Shown here: positions 16,519 to 28,522 of the stretch, piece after piece
How positions within the stretch are numbered: position 1 is the stretch's first letter
How the letters are laid out: every line of letters starts with the position of its first letter
Assembly (NCBI GenBank): GCA_964569795.1
Contig: CAZMVB010000007.1
Coordinates: 1-64,000 of the forward strand
Length of the DNA: 64,000 bases
Direction of reading: 5' to 3'
DNA from: JAHJDS01 sp964569795
Lineage (GTDB): Bacteria; Desulfobacterota; Desulfarculia; Desulfarculales; JAHJDS01
The notes under the pieces: generated by a model
Seen by the model: only the letters and a program-made list of their open reading frames with translations
Told to the model about the DNA's origin: nothing
Databases searched by the model: none
Position numbers and translations under genes: made by a program

Positions 16519-17073
16519 TCAGCGGAGCCGCTTCTGCTTGACCACGGTCTCCAGGCTGGGTGACTCGTTGGGGGTGGTGGTCCGGCCGTGGAGCACCCCG
16601 GACAACTGGGTGATGAGCAGGACGAAGATCAGGCTCAGGCAGGCCAGACCCACCCCGCACCAGATCAGGGTCCGGAGCGGGAACTCGCAGTTGTCGTCAT
16701 ACAATTCGTGACGGCGTTCCAGAAAGGCCAGGCGCTGCCAGGTGGACAGCAGCCCCCGGGTCCAGCGCCGCCGTTCCGGGGTGATGGTGTAGATCCGGTC
16801 CAGGCCCGCTTCCTCGAGCTGCTTCAGCACGTAGGGCGTGACAAAGGTCAGCTCGAGCGGCTTGCCGTCCAATTGGCCGTCCAGGCGGCCGAGGAGCCGG
16901 CAGGAGGCCTCGTCCAGCAGGCCCACCCCGGACAGATCCAGGTAGTACCGGTCGCACGGCCGGCCCCTGATATCATCGATGGCCCGCTCCAGGTCCGCCA
17001 CGTGTTCGACGGTCAAGGGACCACACACGGAGAGCATCGGACGGTCCTGGTAGCTATGGCAGATGATTTTCAT
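16519..17073 (-). CDS. STAS-domain protein with C-terminal membrane anchor
   Basis: Residues 1-95 resemble a STAS domain of the anti-sigma-factor-antagonist type: MLSVCGPLTVEHVADLERAI, then YYLDLSGVGLLDEASCRLLGRL and a final LELTFVTPYVLKQLEEAGLDRIY. The residue at the usual phosphorylation position (DS/DT in SpoIIAA) reads DEAS, so a phosphorylatable Ser is possible. About 40 linker residues precede one membrane helix (TLIWCGVGLACLSLIFVLLI, about 135-155) and a 25-residue basic tail. Membrane attachment of a STAS protein is not the usual soluble SpoIIAA form. No cognate anti-sigma kinase is adjacent. An exact TATAAT lies 37 bases upstream of the ATG. Confidence 0.7.
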   Translation of the reverse strand: MKIICHSYQDRPMLSVCGPLTVEHVADLERAIDDIRGRPCDRYYLDLSGVGLLDEASCRLLGRLDGQLDGKPLELTFVTPYVLKQLEEAGLDRIYTITPERRRWTRGLLSTWQRLAFLERRHELYDDNCEFPLRTLIWCGVGLACLSLIFVLLITQLSGVLHGRTTTPNESPSLETVVKQKRLR

Positions 17074-17109
17074 GAGCCGGTCCCAGGTGCAAGGCCGCTT
17101 TTTTGACGT

Positions 17110-17115
17110 ATTATA
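17110..17115 (-). promoter_or_regulatory. Perfect -10 element upstream of the STAS gene
   Basis: TATAAT on the minus strand at 17110-17115 would give a transcript starting near 17103, 30 nt before the ATG. The -35 region (TTCATT at 17 bases) matches poorly, so an activator or another sigma contact may be needed. Confidence 0.4.
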
Positions 17116-17280
17116 CCCGATTCTCCATTCGGAATGAAGTCCTGGTTCATTTTGGGGACCACCGGGTCCCGCACCAGCGGTCCCGGCGGCCGGATGAGGG
17201 CCGGGTCGGGCGGCGGGCCCATGACCCGAACCGGCAAGAACTGCTCCCGTCGAGCGTCCTGCCGGTCAGGGGACGCCATA

Positions 17281-17970
17281 CTAGAACTTGATGCTCTTCA
17301 GGACCACGTTGGCCGCGCTGATGGCGGCCCGGGTCTGACTGACCGGGCACAGGAACTGGAGCCACAAACCCACCTTGGGGAAGAAGAGATTGATGATCCG
17401 GTACTGGGCCTGGTTCTGACGATTGACCACCCGGGCCACGACAAAGATGAACTGTTTGCCCCTGATGGTCCGGGGCTGATTGCGCTCGATCTGGGCGCCC
17501 ATCCGCTGCATGTTCTGCAGGAAGGACTGCATCTTCTGCTGCAGGGCCTGGGCGCTGGGGGAGAAGTTCATGTTCATCCGGACCTTGGCCGGGGCCAGGT
17601 TGATCGAATAGACCGCCCCGTTGACGTGGGGCAACTGGAACACCAGCCGCCCGCCATAGGCGTTGACCACCAACCCGGGCACGATTTGCGCCCCACCGGC
17701 AGCCGGCTGGGGTGGTTGGGGCTGAGCCGGTTGAGGCTGGGTCGGCTGGGTGGGCTGAGTCGGCTGGGTGGGCTGGGTCGGCTGACCGGGCGTCGGACCA
17801 TAAGGCGGGAACTGGGACCCGGGCAGGGGCTGGGGGGTCTGGACACCGGGCTGCTGGGGCGGTCCATAGGGCGGAGACTGCTGGGCCGGGGCGGTCAGGG
17901 CACCCAGCAGGACCAGGGCCAGGGCCAGGACGCCCGACTTGGCACCGACTCGAAACGCGGTCTGGAACAT
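17281..17970 (-). CDS. Secreted proline/glutamine-repeat protein, unknown function
   Basis: ATG 17970 follows a GGGAGA site and begins a signal peptide (VLALALVLLGALTAPAQ). Residues about 32-95 are low-complexity, with PYGPP, PQPLPG and a run of PTQ triplets followed by PQP units. The folded C-terminal half (about residues 97-229) has VNAYGGRLVFQLPHVNGAVYSINL and KQFIFVVARVVNRQNQAQYRIINLFFPKVGLWLQFLCP segments that look like an all-beta/alpha domain of unknown family. The frame stays open far upstream, but that part is antisense to the protease gene and is not coding. Confidence 0.65.
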   Translation of the reverse strand: MFQTAFRVGAKSGVLALALVLLGALTAPAQQSPPYGPPQQPGVQTPQPLPGSQFPPYGPTPGQPTQPTQPTQPTQPTQPQPAQPQPPQPAAGGAQIVPGLVVNAYGGRLVFQLPHVNGAVYSINLAPAKVRMNMNFSPSAQALQQKMQSFLQNMQRMGAQIERNQPRTIRGKQFIFVVARVVNRQNQAQYRIINLFFPKVGLWLQFLCPVSQTRAAISAANVVLKSIKF

Positions 17971-18195
17971 GGCGTCTCCCGATTGTATGGTTGCGTCGCG
18001 GCAGAAATTACCATCAAGATTACCATAGGCCGCCGCCGGGGGCCATACAAAACAGACCAGGGGACCCGGCCGGGGGGCGTCCGGGACGCCAGGTGGACGG
18101 TGCCGGGGCCGATGTGATATAAGTACCAGTGGAGACCGGAGAATGAGTTCTGCGGTCCTCGCCGGCAAGGGGCCGGCCAGGAGCAGGGAGGAGGC

Positions 18196-19722
18196 ATGAA
18201 GTCCCGGGCGACGGTGGCGCTGGCGCTGGTCCTGGTCCTCTCGGCGGCGGGCGGGGCCGGGGCGGAAAAGGCCCCGACCGTGGTCAGCTCCTATCCGGCC
18301 ACCGGGGAGCAGGACGTCTCCCCCAATCTGCGAGCCCTGACCGTGACCTTTTCCAAGACCATGCGGCGCAACGGCTTTTCGGTCATGCCCGTGGGCTGCG
18401 GCCGCTTTCCGCGGCTGACCGCCCGGCCGTTTTTCATCAGCCCGACCACGATCCGGATCCCGGTCAAGCTCGAGCCGGGGACCCAGTACTGCGTCGGCCT
18501 CAACGTCCACTGGCACATCGGGTTCCAGAGCGTCGATGGGGTGCCGGCCATGCCCCACGTCATCAGCTTCCGGACCACTGTGGTCGCGGGCCGGAACGAG
18601 ACCCGGCATCCGCCCCAGCGCGTCCGCCGGGTGATGGACACCGAGACCCTGGTCCGGGTGTCGGTGCCTTCGACGGTGTTCATCCAGACCGACCGGGGCC
18701 TGGGCTCGGGGTTCATCGTCCAGGAAAACGGCTTCATCGTCACCAACAACCACGTCATCCGCGGGGCGAGGTGGATCACCGTCCGCATCCGGGTCGCGGG
18801 GGGCCACCGGAACTATCTGGCCAAGGTGATCAACCGTAACACCGAACAAGACCTGGCCGTGCTCAAGATCAATCCGGAGCGGAAGCTGACCCCGATCCCC
18901 CTGGGGGACTCGTCCCGGATCAACGTCGGCGAGCGGGTGATCGCCATCGGCAACCCGGTGGGCCTGGAGACGACCGTCACCGAGGGCATCGTCTCGGCCG
19001 TTCGCTCCATCCGGGGGCATCTCTACATCCAGACCAGCGCCGCCATCAATCCGGGCAACTCGGGCGGGGCCCTGATCAACAAGTACGGCGAGGTCATCGG
19101 GGTCAACACCTGGATCATGCGCCGCCACCGGCGCAAGCAGATCGCCCTGGAGGGGCTCAATTTCGCCGTGCCGGTCAACCAGGTCAAGCCCCTGGTGGTG
19201 GCCGCCCTGAAGAGCGCGCCCCGGCGGATGTTCGCCGGTCTGGCCCATTTCCCCCTGCCTCCGCCCCGGGACAAGACCGGACCCCGGGCCCGGCGACAGT
19301 TTTCGGGTTCGGCCCGGGTGGCGGTCAATCCCGGCCACCGGGCCCATGTCATCCCCAAGAACATGCCGGTCATGGGCGAGGTCGTCTTCGGCCGGGGGGT
19401 GACCGTCAGCGGCGCCCCGATCGGGGCGGCCACGGTCTTTCCGGCCGGAACGAACCAGGTGACGGCCGTATTCAAGTATCGCAACGTCCGCAAACACACG
19501 CCGTTCATGGTGGCCTGGTATCACAACGGCCTTCTGGTCCGGGCCAGGCGGCGGCTGTGGCGGCTGGCGCGGGACGGGTTCTTCCAGGACCGGATCGTCG
19601 CCCGCAAGGGACAGTCCCTGCCCGGCGGCCTGTGGCGCTTCGAGTTCACCCTGGGCCGCCGGATGCTGACCCGGGCGGTGTTCACCATCCGGGGAGGGCG
19701 GCCCTGGGGCAGCGGCAAGTAG
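18196..19722 (+). CDS. Exported HtrA-like serine protease with N-terminal Ig-like domain
   Basis: A signal peptide (about 1-24) precedes an SbsA/Big_5-type Ig-like domain (VVSSYPATGEQDVSPNLRA..VTFSKTM, about 30-130). A trypsin-like domain follows, with His in TNNHVI, Asp in EQDLAVLKI and Ser in NPGNSGGAL, a complete triad. GNPVGLETTVTEGIVSA and the NFAVPVNQVK end are typical of HtrA/DegP. No PDZ domain follows; instead about 130 residues form a second Ig-like or beta domain (VTVSGAPIGAATVFPAGTNQV). It would act outside the cytoplasmic membrane. The ATG has a GGAGGAGG site. It is 10 bases ahead of the next exported-protein gene and forms an operon with it. Confidence 0.85.
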   Translation: MKSRATVALALVLVLSAAGGAGAEKAPTVVSSYPATGEQDVSPNLRALTVTFSKTMRRNGFSVMPVGCGRFPRLTARPFFISPTTIRIPVKLEPGTQYCVGLNVHWHIGFQSVDGVPAMPHVISFRTTVVAGRNETRHPPQRVRRVMDTETLVRVSVPSTVFIQTDRGLGSGFIVQENGFIVTNNHVIRGARWITVRIRVAGGHRNYLAKVINRNTEQDLAVLKINPERKLTPIPLGDSSRINVGERVIAIGNPVGLETTVTEGIVSAVRSIRGHLYIQTSAAINPGNSGGALINKYGEVIGVNTWIMRRHRRKQIALEGLNFAVPVNQVKPLVVAALKSAPRRMFAGLAHFPLPPPRDKTGPRARRQFSGSARVAVNPGHRAHVIPKNMPVMGEVVFGRGVTVSGAPIGAATVFPAGTNQVTAVFKYRNVRKHTPFMVAWYHNGLLVRARRRLWRLARDGFFQDRIVARKGQSLPGGLWRFEFTLGRRMLTRAVFTIRGGRPWGSGK

Positions 19723-19732
19723 GAGCGGATCG

Positions 19733-20560
19733 ATGAGGGCTTGGGTGCGACTGAGCCTGGCGGCCGCGGCCGCCGTGGTGGTGGGGACCCATACGGCCGG
19801 GGCGGTCTTGACCCCCGGGGATTACCGTCACGCGGTCGATCTGGTGGCCCGGTTGACCACCTCCGCCCTGACCCCCCGGACCACGCCCCAGACCAGGATG
19901 TACTATCTGGCCCGGGCCGGCGGCGAACTGGCGGGGCTCCTGGCCCTCCGGCTGGACCGGCGGGGCGAGTTCACCGCCCGGATCAGGTCCCTGGCCGGGC
20001 GGTTCAAGGCCGACCTGGATCAGGTCCGCACCCGCCAGGGCCAGCTTTTGGCGGCGGTGGTCTATCACTACCGTCAACTGGCCGTCCTGTCCCAGGTGTC
20101 CACCACCGCCCTGGGGCGCACCCGCCTGGAGACCTACCGGGCCCGGATGACGGACCACATCGACCGGCTCCTGGCCAGCGGGCTGAAGGGAGCGGCCGCC
20201 CTCAAGGTGGCGGTCCTGGGGGTGTGCCGCATGGCCGACGTCTGGGCGGGGGCCCTGATCAAGCCCAGTGATGCGGCCAAGCGCCGGGCCCTGGAGCTGG
20301 AGGAGGCCGCGGTCAAGGTGCTGGTGATGGACATCCACCGGCTGAGCGCGGACGACTTTGTCCGGCGGGCCCTCCTGGCCGCCTATCGCTTCGTCCGTCT
20401 GGCCTCGACCTCGCTCGACCCCTCGCTGGTCCCGGCCTTTAAACGCATGGACGAGGTCCGCCGGCGCAATCCGGTCGGCCCCGGCCCGGCCGGGTCGGTT
20501 GCGGCCTACCAATCGGTTTACGAGGCCACCCATCTCCTGGCCGCCGGCATGGCCAGGTAG
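19733..20560 (+). CDS. Exported helical protein, unknown function
   Basis: The 275-residue protein has a signal peptide (LSLAAAAAVVVGTHTAGA, cleavage near residue 24). The mature chain is almost entirely helical and rich in Arg, Leu and Ala. Repeated stretches such as MYYLARAGGELAGLLALRLDRR and ELEEAAVKVLVMDIHRLSADDFVRRALLAAYRF suggest a helical bundle. No cysteines pair up and no catalytic motif is recognised. Tight linkage to the HtrA-like protease (10 bases) suggests it is a partner or substrate, which is only inference. Confidence 0.65.
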   Translation: MRAWVRLSLAAAAAVVVGTHTAGAVLTPGDYRHAVDLVARLTTSALTPRTTPQTRMYYLARAGGELAGLLALRLDRRGEFTARIRSLAGRFKADLDQVRTRQGQLLAAVVYHYRQLAVLSQVSTTALGRTRLETYRARMTDHIDRLLASGLKGAAALKVAVLGVCRMADVWAGALIKPSDAAKRRALELEEAAVKVLVMDIHRLSADDFVRRALLAAYRFVRLASTSLDPSLVPAFKRMDEVRRRNPVGPGPAGSVAAYQSVYEATHLLAAGMAR

Positions 20561-20592
20561 CCTCCCCACTCCTCGACAGCCCGGCTTTGCCC

Positions 20593-20621
20593 TTGACCCG
20601 CCCGGGGCGCTCTGTTACCCT
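20593..20621 (+). promoter_or_regulatory. Possible promoter ahead of the crotonase gene
   Basis: TTGACC (20593-20598) lies 17 bases before TACCCT (20616-20621). The -35 matches 5 of 6 but the -10 only 3 of 6. The leader would be about 165 nt. The call is tentative. Confidence 0.3.
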
Positions 20622-20792
20622 TTAACGCCGTTGGCCGGCCGGATTCCGGCCAGGGGAAAGTCAATGGGGCGGGGACGGCCGGACGACCCGCGAGCCGCGT
20701 CTTGACCTTGAGCGAACCGGTTCGGGCTCCATCCTGAATGAAAATCGCCGTGATCAAGCCGTGGCCCGTGGCCGCGGCCGAGGAGCAGGTGC

Positions 20793-21773
20793 ATGACCAA
20801 GTCCAGCGAAAAGGACAGCGGCCTCGACGGGGAGACCCGCTACGTCACCCGGGAAGACAGGGACGGGGTGGCCTATATCACCCTGAACCGGCCCAAGGCC
20901 ATGAACGCCCTCAACCCGACCGTGGTCGGCCAGTTGGCCCAAGTTTTTGATGCCGCCGATGCTGACCCGAAAATCAAGACCATCGTCCTGGCCGGGGCGG
21001 GCAAGGCCTTCATCGCCGGGGCGGACATCGGCTTTTTCATCGAGAACATCAAGGCCGACCGGATCGACCGGGTCCTCGAGTTCACCACCTTTGGCCAGGA
21101 ATTGCTCCAGCGGATCGACAACTCGGCCAAGCTGGTCATCGCCTGGATGGACGGCCTGGCCCTGGGCGGCGGGGCCGAGATCGCCCTGTGCGCCGACACG
21201 ATCGTGGCCACGCCCGAGGCGACCATGGGCTTCCCCGAGACCGGGATCGGCATCTATCCCGGCCTGGGCGGCACCCAGCGCACGGCCCGCTACGTCGGCC
21301 CCGAGCTGGCCAAGTTTTTGGTCATGACCGGCCGGATCTTGAGCGCGGGCGAGGCCAAGGATCTCGGTCTGGTCGAGTACCTGGTCGAGCCGGGCGAGAT
21401 CGGACAGGTGATCCATGACCTGGCCACTTCGGGCCGGGCCATGACCAAAAACTCGCGCGGCCCGGTCGCCCCGGCCGGCGACTGGTTCAGGATCAAGGAC
21501 TGGTTCGGCCCGAACGGCATCAAGGCCATGATCAACGGCACCGCCCAAAACGATCCCGATCCGCTCAAGGCCAAGACGGCCAAGACCATCTCCTTCAAGG
21601 CACCCCTGGCCGTGCGCCTGGCCGACCGGATCATCGATGAGGGTTTCGCCCTGCCCCTGGCGCAGGGCCTGCAACTGGAGCTGGATCATCTGGTCGAGAT
21701 CTTCAGCACCGAGGACGCCCTGGAGGGGCTGACCTCTTTGGGACGCAAACGCCCCGAGTACAAGGGCCGGTAA
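20793..21773 (+). CDS. Enoyl-CoA hydratase/isomerase (crotonase) family protein
   Basis: The protein has the CoA/oxyanion segments AGAGKAFIAGADIGFF (about residues 67-82) and GLALGGGAEIALCADTIVAT. It then shows MGFPETGIGIYPGLGGTQR. Both catalytic glutamates of enoyl-CoA hydratases are present (GGGAE and FPETG). It is longer (326 residues) than the usual 260 because of an extra segment of about 60 residues (around GPVAPAGDWFRIKDWFGPNG), a feature of some archaeal and deltaproteobacterial crotonases. It would hydrate 2-enoyl-CoA in beta-oxidation-type pathways. A GAGGAG site precedes the ATG. It is followed by carB, 58 bases away. Confidence 0.88.
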   Translation: MTKSSEKDSGLDGETRYVTREDRDGVAYITLNRPKAMNALNPTVVGQLAQVFDAADADPKIKTIVLAGAGKAFIAGADIGFFIENIKADRIDRVLEFTTFGQELLQRIDNSAKLVIAWMDGLALGGGAEIALCADTIVATPEATMGFPETGIGIYPGLGGTQRTARYVGPELAKFLVMTGRILSAGEAKDLGLVEYLVEPGEIGQVIHDLATSGRAMTKNSRGPVAPAGDWFRIKDWFGPNGIKAMINGTAQNDPDPLKAKTAKTISFKAPLAVRLADRIIDEGFALPLAQGLQLELDHLVEIFSTEDALEGLTSLGRKRPEYKGR

Positions 21774-21831
21774 TCCCGGCGGACCTCAGGACACGGCCCG
21801 GGCCGAGTCTTTGCCCGGGCTGAGGTGGTTA

Positions 21832-25149
<3,318 letters not shown>

Positions 25150-25155
25150 GGACCA

Positions 25156-26574
25156 ATGCCTGCTTTGCTCGATGACGGACCCCGGGAAGCCTGCGGTCTG
25201 TTCGGCGTTTACGGCCACGAGGACGCGGCCAAGCTGACCTATTTCGGCCTGTACGCCCTCCAGCACCGCGGCCAGGAATCGGCCGGCATCGTTGCCTCGG
25301 ACGGACGCCAGGTGGCCACCCACAAGGCCATGGGCCTGGTGCCCGACGTGTTCAACGAGGACATCCTGGCCGCCCTGCCCGGGCATATCGCCATCGGTCA
25401 CGTCCGCTATTCGACCACCGGCTCCTCGCTGCTGATCAACGCCCAGCCCTTCAGCGTGTCCTTTGCCGGGCACAACCTGTCCCTGGCCCACAACGGCAAC
25501 CTGACCAACTCCTTTGACCTGCGGCAGCATCTCGAGGTCAACGGGTCGCTCTTTCAGACCACCATGGACACCGAGATCATCGTCCACCTCCTGGCCCGGG
25601 CGGTGCACAAGGGTCTGGAGGAGGCCTTCATCCACGCCCTGAGCCAGGTCCACGGCGCCTATTCCCTACTGCTGATGACCGAGGACACCCTGATCGCCGC
25701 CCGGGACCCCTACGGCCTGCGGCCCCTCTGCCTGGGCCGCCTGAACGGGTCCTACGTCATCGCCTCGGAGACCTGCGCCCTGGATCTGGTCGAGGCCGAG
25801 TTCTGGCGGGAGATCGAGCCGGGCGAGGTGGTGGTCATCGACAAGTACGGCCTCAGCTCGGAAAAGCCCTTTGCCGCGCGGCACGAGGCCTCGTGCATCT
25901 TCGAGTTCATCTACTTCGCCCGGCCCGATTCGACCATCTTCGGCCAGAACGTCTATCAGGTCCGCAAGCGCCTCGGGGCCGGCCTGGCCGGCGAGCACCC
26001 CCGCCAGGCCGATTTCGTGATGCCCTTTCCCGACTCGGGCAACTACGCCGCCCTGGGCTACGCCGAGGCGGCCGGGCTGCCCTTCGAGATGGGCGTCATC
26101 CGCAACCACTACGTCGGCCGGACCTTCATCCAGCCCTCGCAGACCATGCGCGACTTCGGGGTTCGGGTCAAGCTGAACCCGGTCCGGGAACTGCTGCGGG
26201 GCAAGGAGGTGGTCATCGTCGAGGACTCGATCATCCGGGGCACCACCTCCCGGACCAGGGTCCAGACCCTGCGCCGGGCCGGGGCCAAGAAGGTCCACAT
26301 GGTGGTCAGCTGTCCTCCTCACCGCTTCCCCTGCTTCTACGGCATCGACTTCTCGACCCGGGGGGAACTGATCGCCGCCGAAAAGACCGTTGACGAGATC
26401 CGGGACTTCGTCGGCCTGGACTCGCTGGGGTATCTGTCGGTCGAGGGCCTGGCCGAGGCCACCGGCTGCAACGGCCACGGCTTCTGCATGGCCTGTTTCA
26501 CCGGCGAGTACCCCGAGGTGATCAAGGGCGACATGGACAAACACCGGTGGGAGATGAAGTGTTGCGGGGCCTGA
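25156..26574 (+). CDS. purF: Amidophosphoribosyltransferase
   Basis: The first step of purine synthesis transfers glutamine amide nitrogen to PRPP. A short propeptide precedes CGLFGVYG; the Cys at residue 13 becomes the N-terminal nucleophile after processing, as in Bacillus-type enzymes. Further Ntn motifs are RGQESAGI, GHVRYST and HNGNLTN. The PRTase signature VVIVEDSIIRGTTS lies around residue 355. Cysteines in SCIFEFIYFARPDS and in GCNGHGFCMACFTGEYP match the [4Fe-4S] form. It starts 6 bases after carB, with an AGGAG site, so pyrimidine and purine entry genes are coupled. Confidence 0.97.
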   Translation: MPALLDDGPREACGLFGVYGHEDAAKLTYFGLYALQHRGQESAGIVASDGRQVATHKAMGLVPDVFNEDILAALPGHIAIGHVRYSTTGSSLLINAQPFSVSFAGHNLSLAHNGNLTNSFDLRQHLEVNGSLFQTTMDTEIIVHLLARAVHKGLEEAFIHALSQVHGAYSLLLMTEDTLIAARDPYGLRPLCLGRLNGSYVIASETCALDLVEAEFWREIEPGEVVVIDKYGLSSEKPFAARHEASCIFEFIYFARPDSTIFGQNVYQVRKRLGAGLAGEHPRQADFVMPFPDSGNYAALGYAEAAGLPFEMGVIRNHYVGRTFIQPSQTMRDFGVRVKLNPVRELLRGKEVVIVEDSIIRGTTSRTRVQTLRRAGAKKVHMVVSCPPHRFPCFYGIDFSTRGELIAAEKTVDEIRDFVGLDSLGYLSVEGLAEATGCNGHGFCMACFTGEYPEVIKGDMDKHRWEMKCCGA

Positions 26575-27560
26575 ACCCCGACCAGACGGCCATCGACTGC
26601 GCCCGGGACGTGCTGCGGATCGAGGCCGACGGCCTGCTGGAGCTGGTGGACAAGGTGGACGAGTCCTTTGCCCGGCTGGTGGACCTCATCCTGGAGGCGA
26701 CGGGCCGGGTGATCCTGACCGGGCTGGGCAAGAGCGGCATCGTCGCCCGCAAGATCGTGGCCACCTTGAACTCGACCGGCACCCAGGCGGTCTATCTCCA
26801 TCCGGTCGAGGCGATGCACGGCGACCTGGGACTGGTCGGCCCGGGCGACGTGGTCATCGCCCTGTCCAACTCGGGCCAGACCGACGAGGTCAACCTGATC
26901 CTGCCGGCGATCAAGCGGCTGGGGGCCAAGGTGGCCGCCCTGACCGGCAATCCGGAATCGAACCTGGCCCGGCAGGCCGATCTGGTCATCGACGTGGGCG
27001 TGTCCCGCGAGGCCTGCCCCCTGGGCCTGGCCCCGACCAGCTCGACCACCGCCGCCCTGGCCATGGGCGACGCCCTGGCCGTGGCCCTGATCAACCGGAC
27101 CCACTTCACTCCCGAGGACTTTCGGGCCCGGCACCCCGGCGGGTCGCTGGGCGAACGGCTCCGCTACCAGGTCTCCGAGATCATGGTCACCGGGACCAAG
27201 GTGCCCCGGGTCGGCCCGGAGGCGACCCTCCAGGAGGTGGTCCAGGTGGTGGACCGGGGCGATCTGGGCACGGCCCTGGTGGTGGACGACCAGGACCGGC
27301 TCCTGGGCATCATCACCGACGGCGACCTCCGCCGGGCCCTGCGGGACGGGCCGTCCATCTACGACCTGGCCGCCGGGGATCTGATGACCGCCGATCCCCA
27401 CGCCGTCTCCCCTGAGCTGACCGCGGTCAAGGCCCTGACCCTGATGGAGACCAAGGGCATCACCGCCCTGCCGGTGATCGATGCCCGGAACCGGGTCCTG
27501 GGCGTCATCCACCTGCACGACCTGTTGGGCCGGGAAGAGTTTCACGTCCAAGTGGGTTGA
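26547..27560 (+). CDS. kpsF: KpsF/GutQ-type arabinose-5-phosphate isomerase
   Basis: An SIS domain (about residues 40-190) contains VILTGLGKSGIVARKIVATLNSTG, the HPVEAMHGDLGLV loop and VIALSNSGQTDEV. Two CBS domains follow (about 205-260 and 275-335). This is the domain order of D-arabinose-5-phosphate isomerase, which supplies the precursor of Kdo for lipopolysaccharide and so implies a Gram-negative envelope. The best full-length start is GTG 26547, overlapping purF by 28 bases; TTG 26562 is possible. Its stop overlaps the next gene's start. Confidence 0.93.
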   Translation: MGDEVLRGLNPDQTAIDCARDVLRIEADGLLELVDKVDESFARLVDLILEATGRVILTGLGKSGIVARKIVATLNSTGTQAVYLHPVEAMHGDLGLVGPGDVVIALSNSGQTDEVNLILPAIKRLGAKVAALTGNPESNLARQADLVIDVGVSREACPLGLAPTSSTTAALAMGDALAVALINRTHFTPEDFRARHPGGSLGERLRYQVSEIMVTGTKVPRVGPEATLQEVVQVVDRGDLGTALVVDDQDRLLGIITDGDLRRALRDGPSIYDLAAGDLMTADPHAVSPELTAVKALTLMETKGITALPVIDARNRVLGVIHLHDLLGREEFHVQVG

Positions 27561-28522
27561 CGGTGTCCCTCCCCCGCGGACATGTGATCGAGCTGGTCAG
27601 TCCCCTGACCGCGGACGGCCGTCCGGACGCGGCGGCCATGGACCGGCTCATCCGGCGGGTCGGGCCCGCGGCCGACGCCCTGGTCCTGGCCGGCCCGCGG
27701 GCGGGCGAGCTGCTGACCCTGTCCGATTCGGTCTGGGCCGGGGTGGTCCGGGCCGGTCTCGCGGCCGCCGGCGACGAGGCGGCGGTGATGATCGGCGTCA
27801 CCGGGGCCGACCCGGAGGCCACCCGGCGGCGGCTGGAACTGGCCGAAGAACTCCTGAGCGGGACCGGCCGGCCGGGCCCGGCGATCCTGGTGGACCTGCC
27901 CCTGTGGTACCACAGCAACCGGGGCCTGCCCGATCAACTGGCCCAGTGGACGGGCCTGACCGCCCGGCCCCTGGTCCTGGTCAATCACCCCGCGGCCGTC
28001 AGGTCTCTCGACCGGCCCCTGAAGCACGCCAACATCCGGACCGAGGTCCTCAAGAAGGTGTCGGCCCTGACCGGGGTCGAGGGCCTGATCTTTGCCGGCG
28101 ACGCCAGGCGCGAGTCCAACTTTCGCCGGGCGGTCAGGGCCCGGCCCGGGTTCACCATCTACGATTACGACGAACTCAACTTCCTGGGCCGTCCCTCCCA
28201 GGCGGGCGTGGTCACCGTCGGGGGAAACCTGATCCCCGAGGTCTGGCGGCGGCTGGTGGACGCCTCGCTGGGCCGGGCCGGGCAGGTGACCCGCTTCGCC
28301 GATTACCAGCGCCAGTTGTGGGGCTGGTCCATTGTGGCCCGGGGCCTGGCCGAGCTGACGGCCGCTGACCCGGTCCGGGTCATGAAACGGGCCCTTTACC
28401 TGGCCGGGGTGATCGGCTCCGAGACGACGACCGTGGCCGGTTCAGACCTGGACTCGACGGTCGGGGACGCCGTCGAGGCCTGGCTGGGGGCCAACCGGGA
28501 TCATCTCCCGAAAGGTGAGTGA
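27557..28522 (+). CDS. DapA/NAL-family TIM-barrel protein lacking the expected Schiff-base lysine
   Basis: The 321-residue protein keeps the outline of dihydrodipicolinate synthase-type aldolases: HVIELVSPLTADGRPDAAAMDRLI at the start and VLAGPRAGELLTLS in place of the GTTGE loop. A Tyr at 118 (PLWYHSNRGLP) corresponds to the YNxP tyrosine. At the strand that normally carries the Schiff-base Lys (GIKESSGD) it reads GLIFAGDARRE (residues 176-186) with no Lys. It may be a non-aldolase member or use another residue. TTG 27557 overlaps the kpsF stop; GTG 27563 is an alternative. It is placed between kpsF and a phosphofructokinase, in one operon. Confidence 0.7.
   Translation: MTVSLPRGHVIELVSPLTADGRPDAAAMDRLIRRVGPAADALVLAGPRAGELLTLSDSVWAGVVRAGLAAAGDEAAVMIGVTGADPEATRRRLELAEELLSGTGRPGPAILVDLPLWYHSNRGLPDQLAQWTGLTARPLVLVNHPAAVRSLDRPLKHANIRTEVLKKVSALTGVEGLIFAGDARRESNFRRAVRARPGFTIYDYDELNFLGRPSQAGVVTVGGNLIPEVWRRLVDASLGRAGQVTRFADYQRQLWGWSIVARGLAELTAADPVRVMKRALYLAGVIGSETTTVAGSDLDSTVGDAVEAWLGANRDHLPKGE

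Noticed and set aside
17971..19524. Upstream extension of the Pro/Gln-repeat protein across the protease gene
   Set aside because: The plus strand encodes an intact HtrA-like protease there, and a signal peptide with a ribosome site begins at 17970 on the minus strand.
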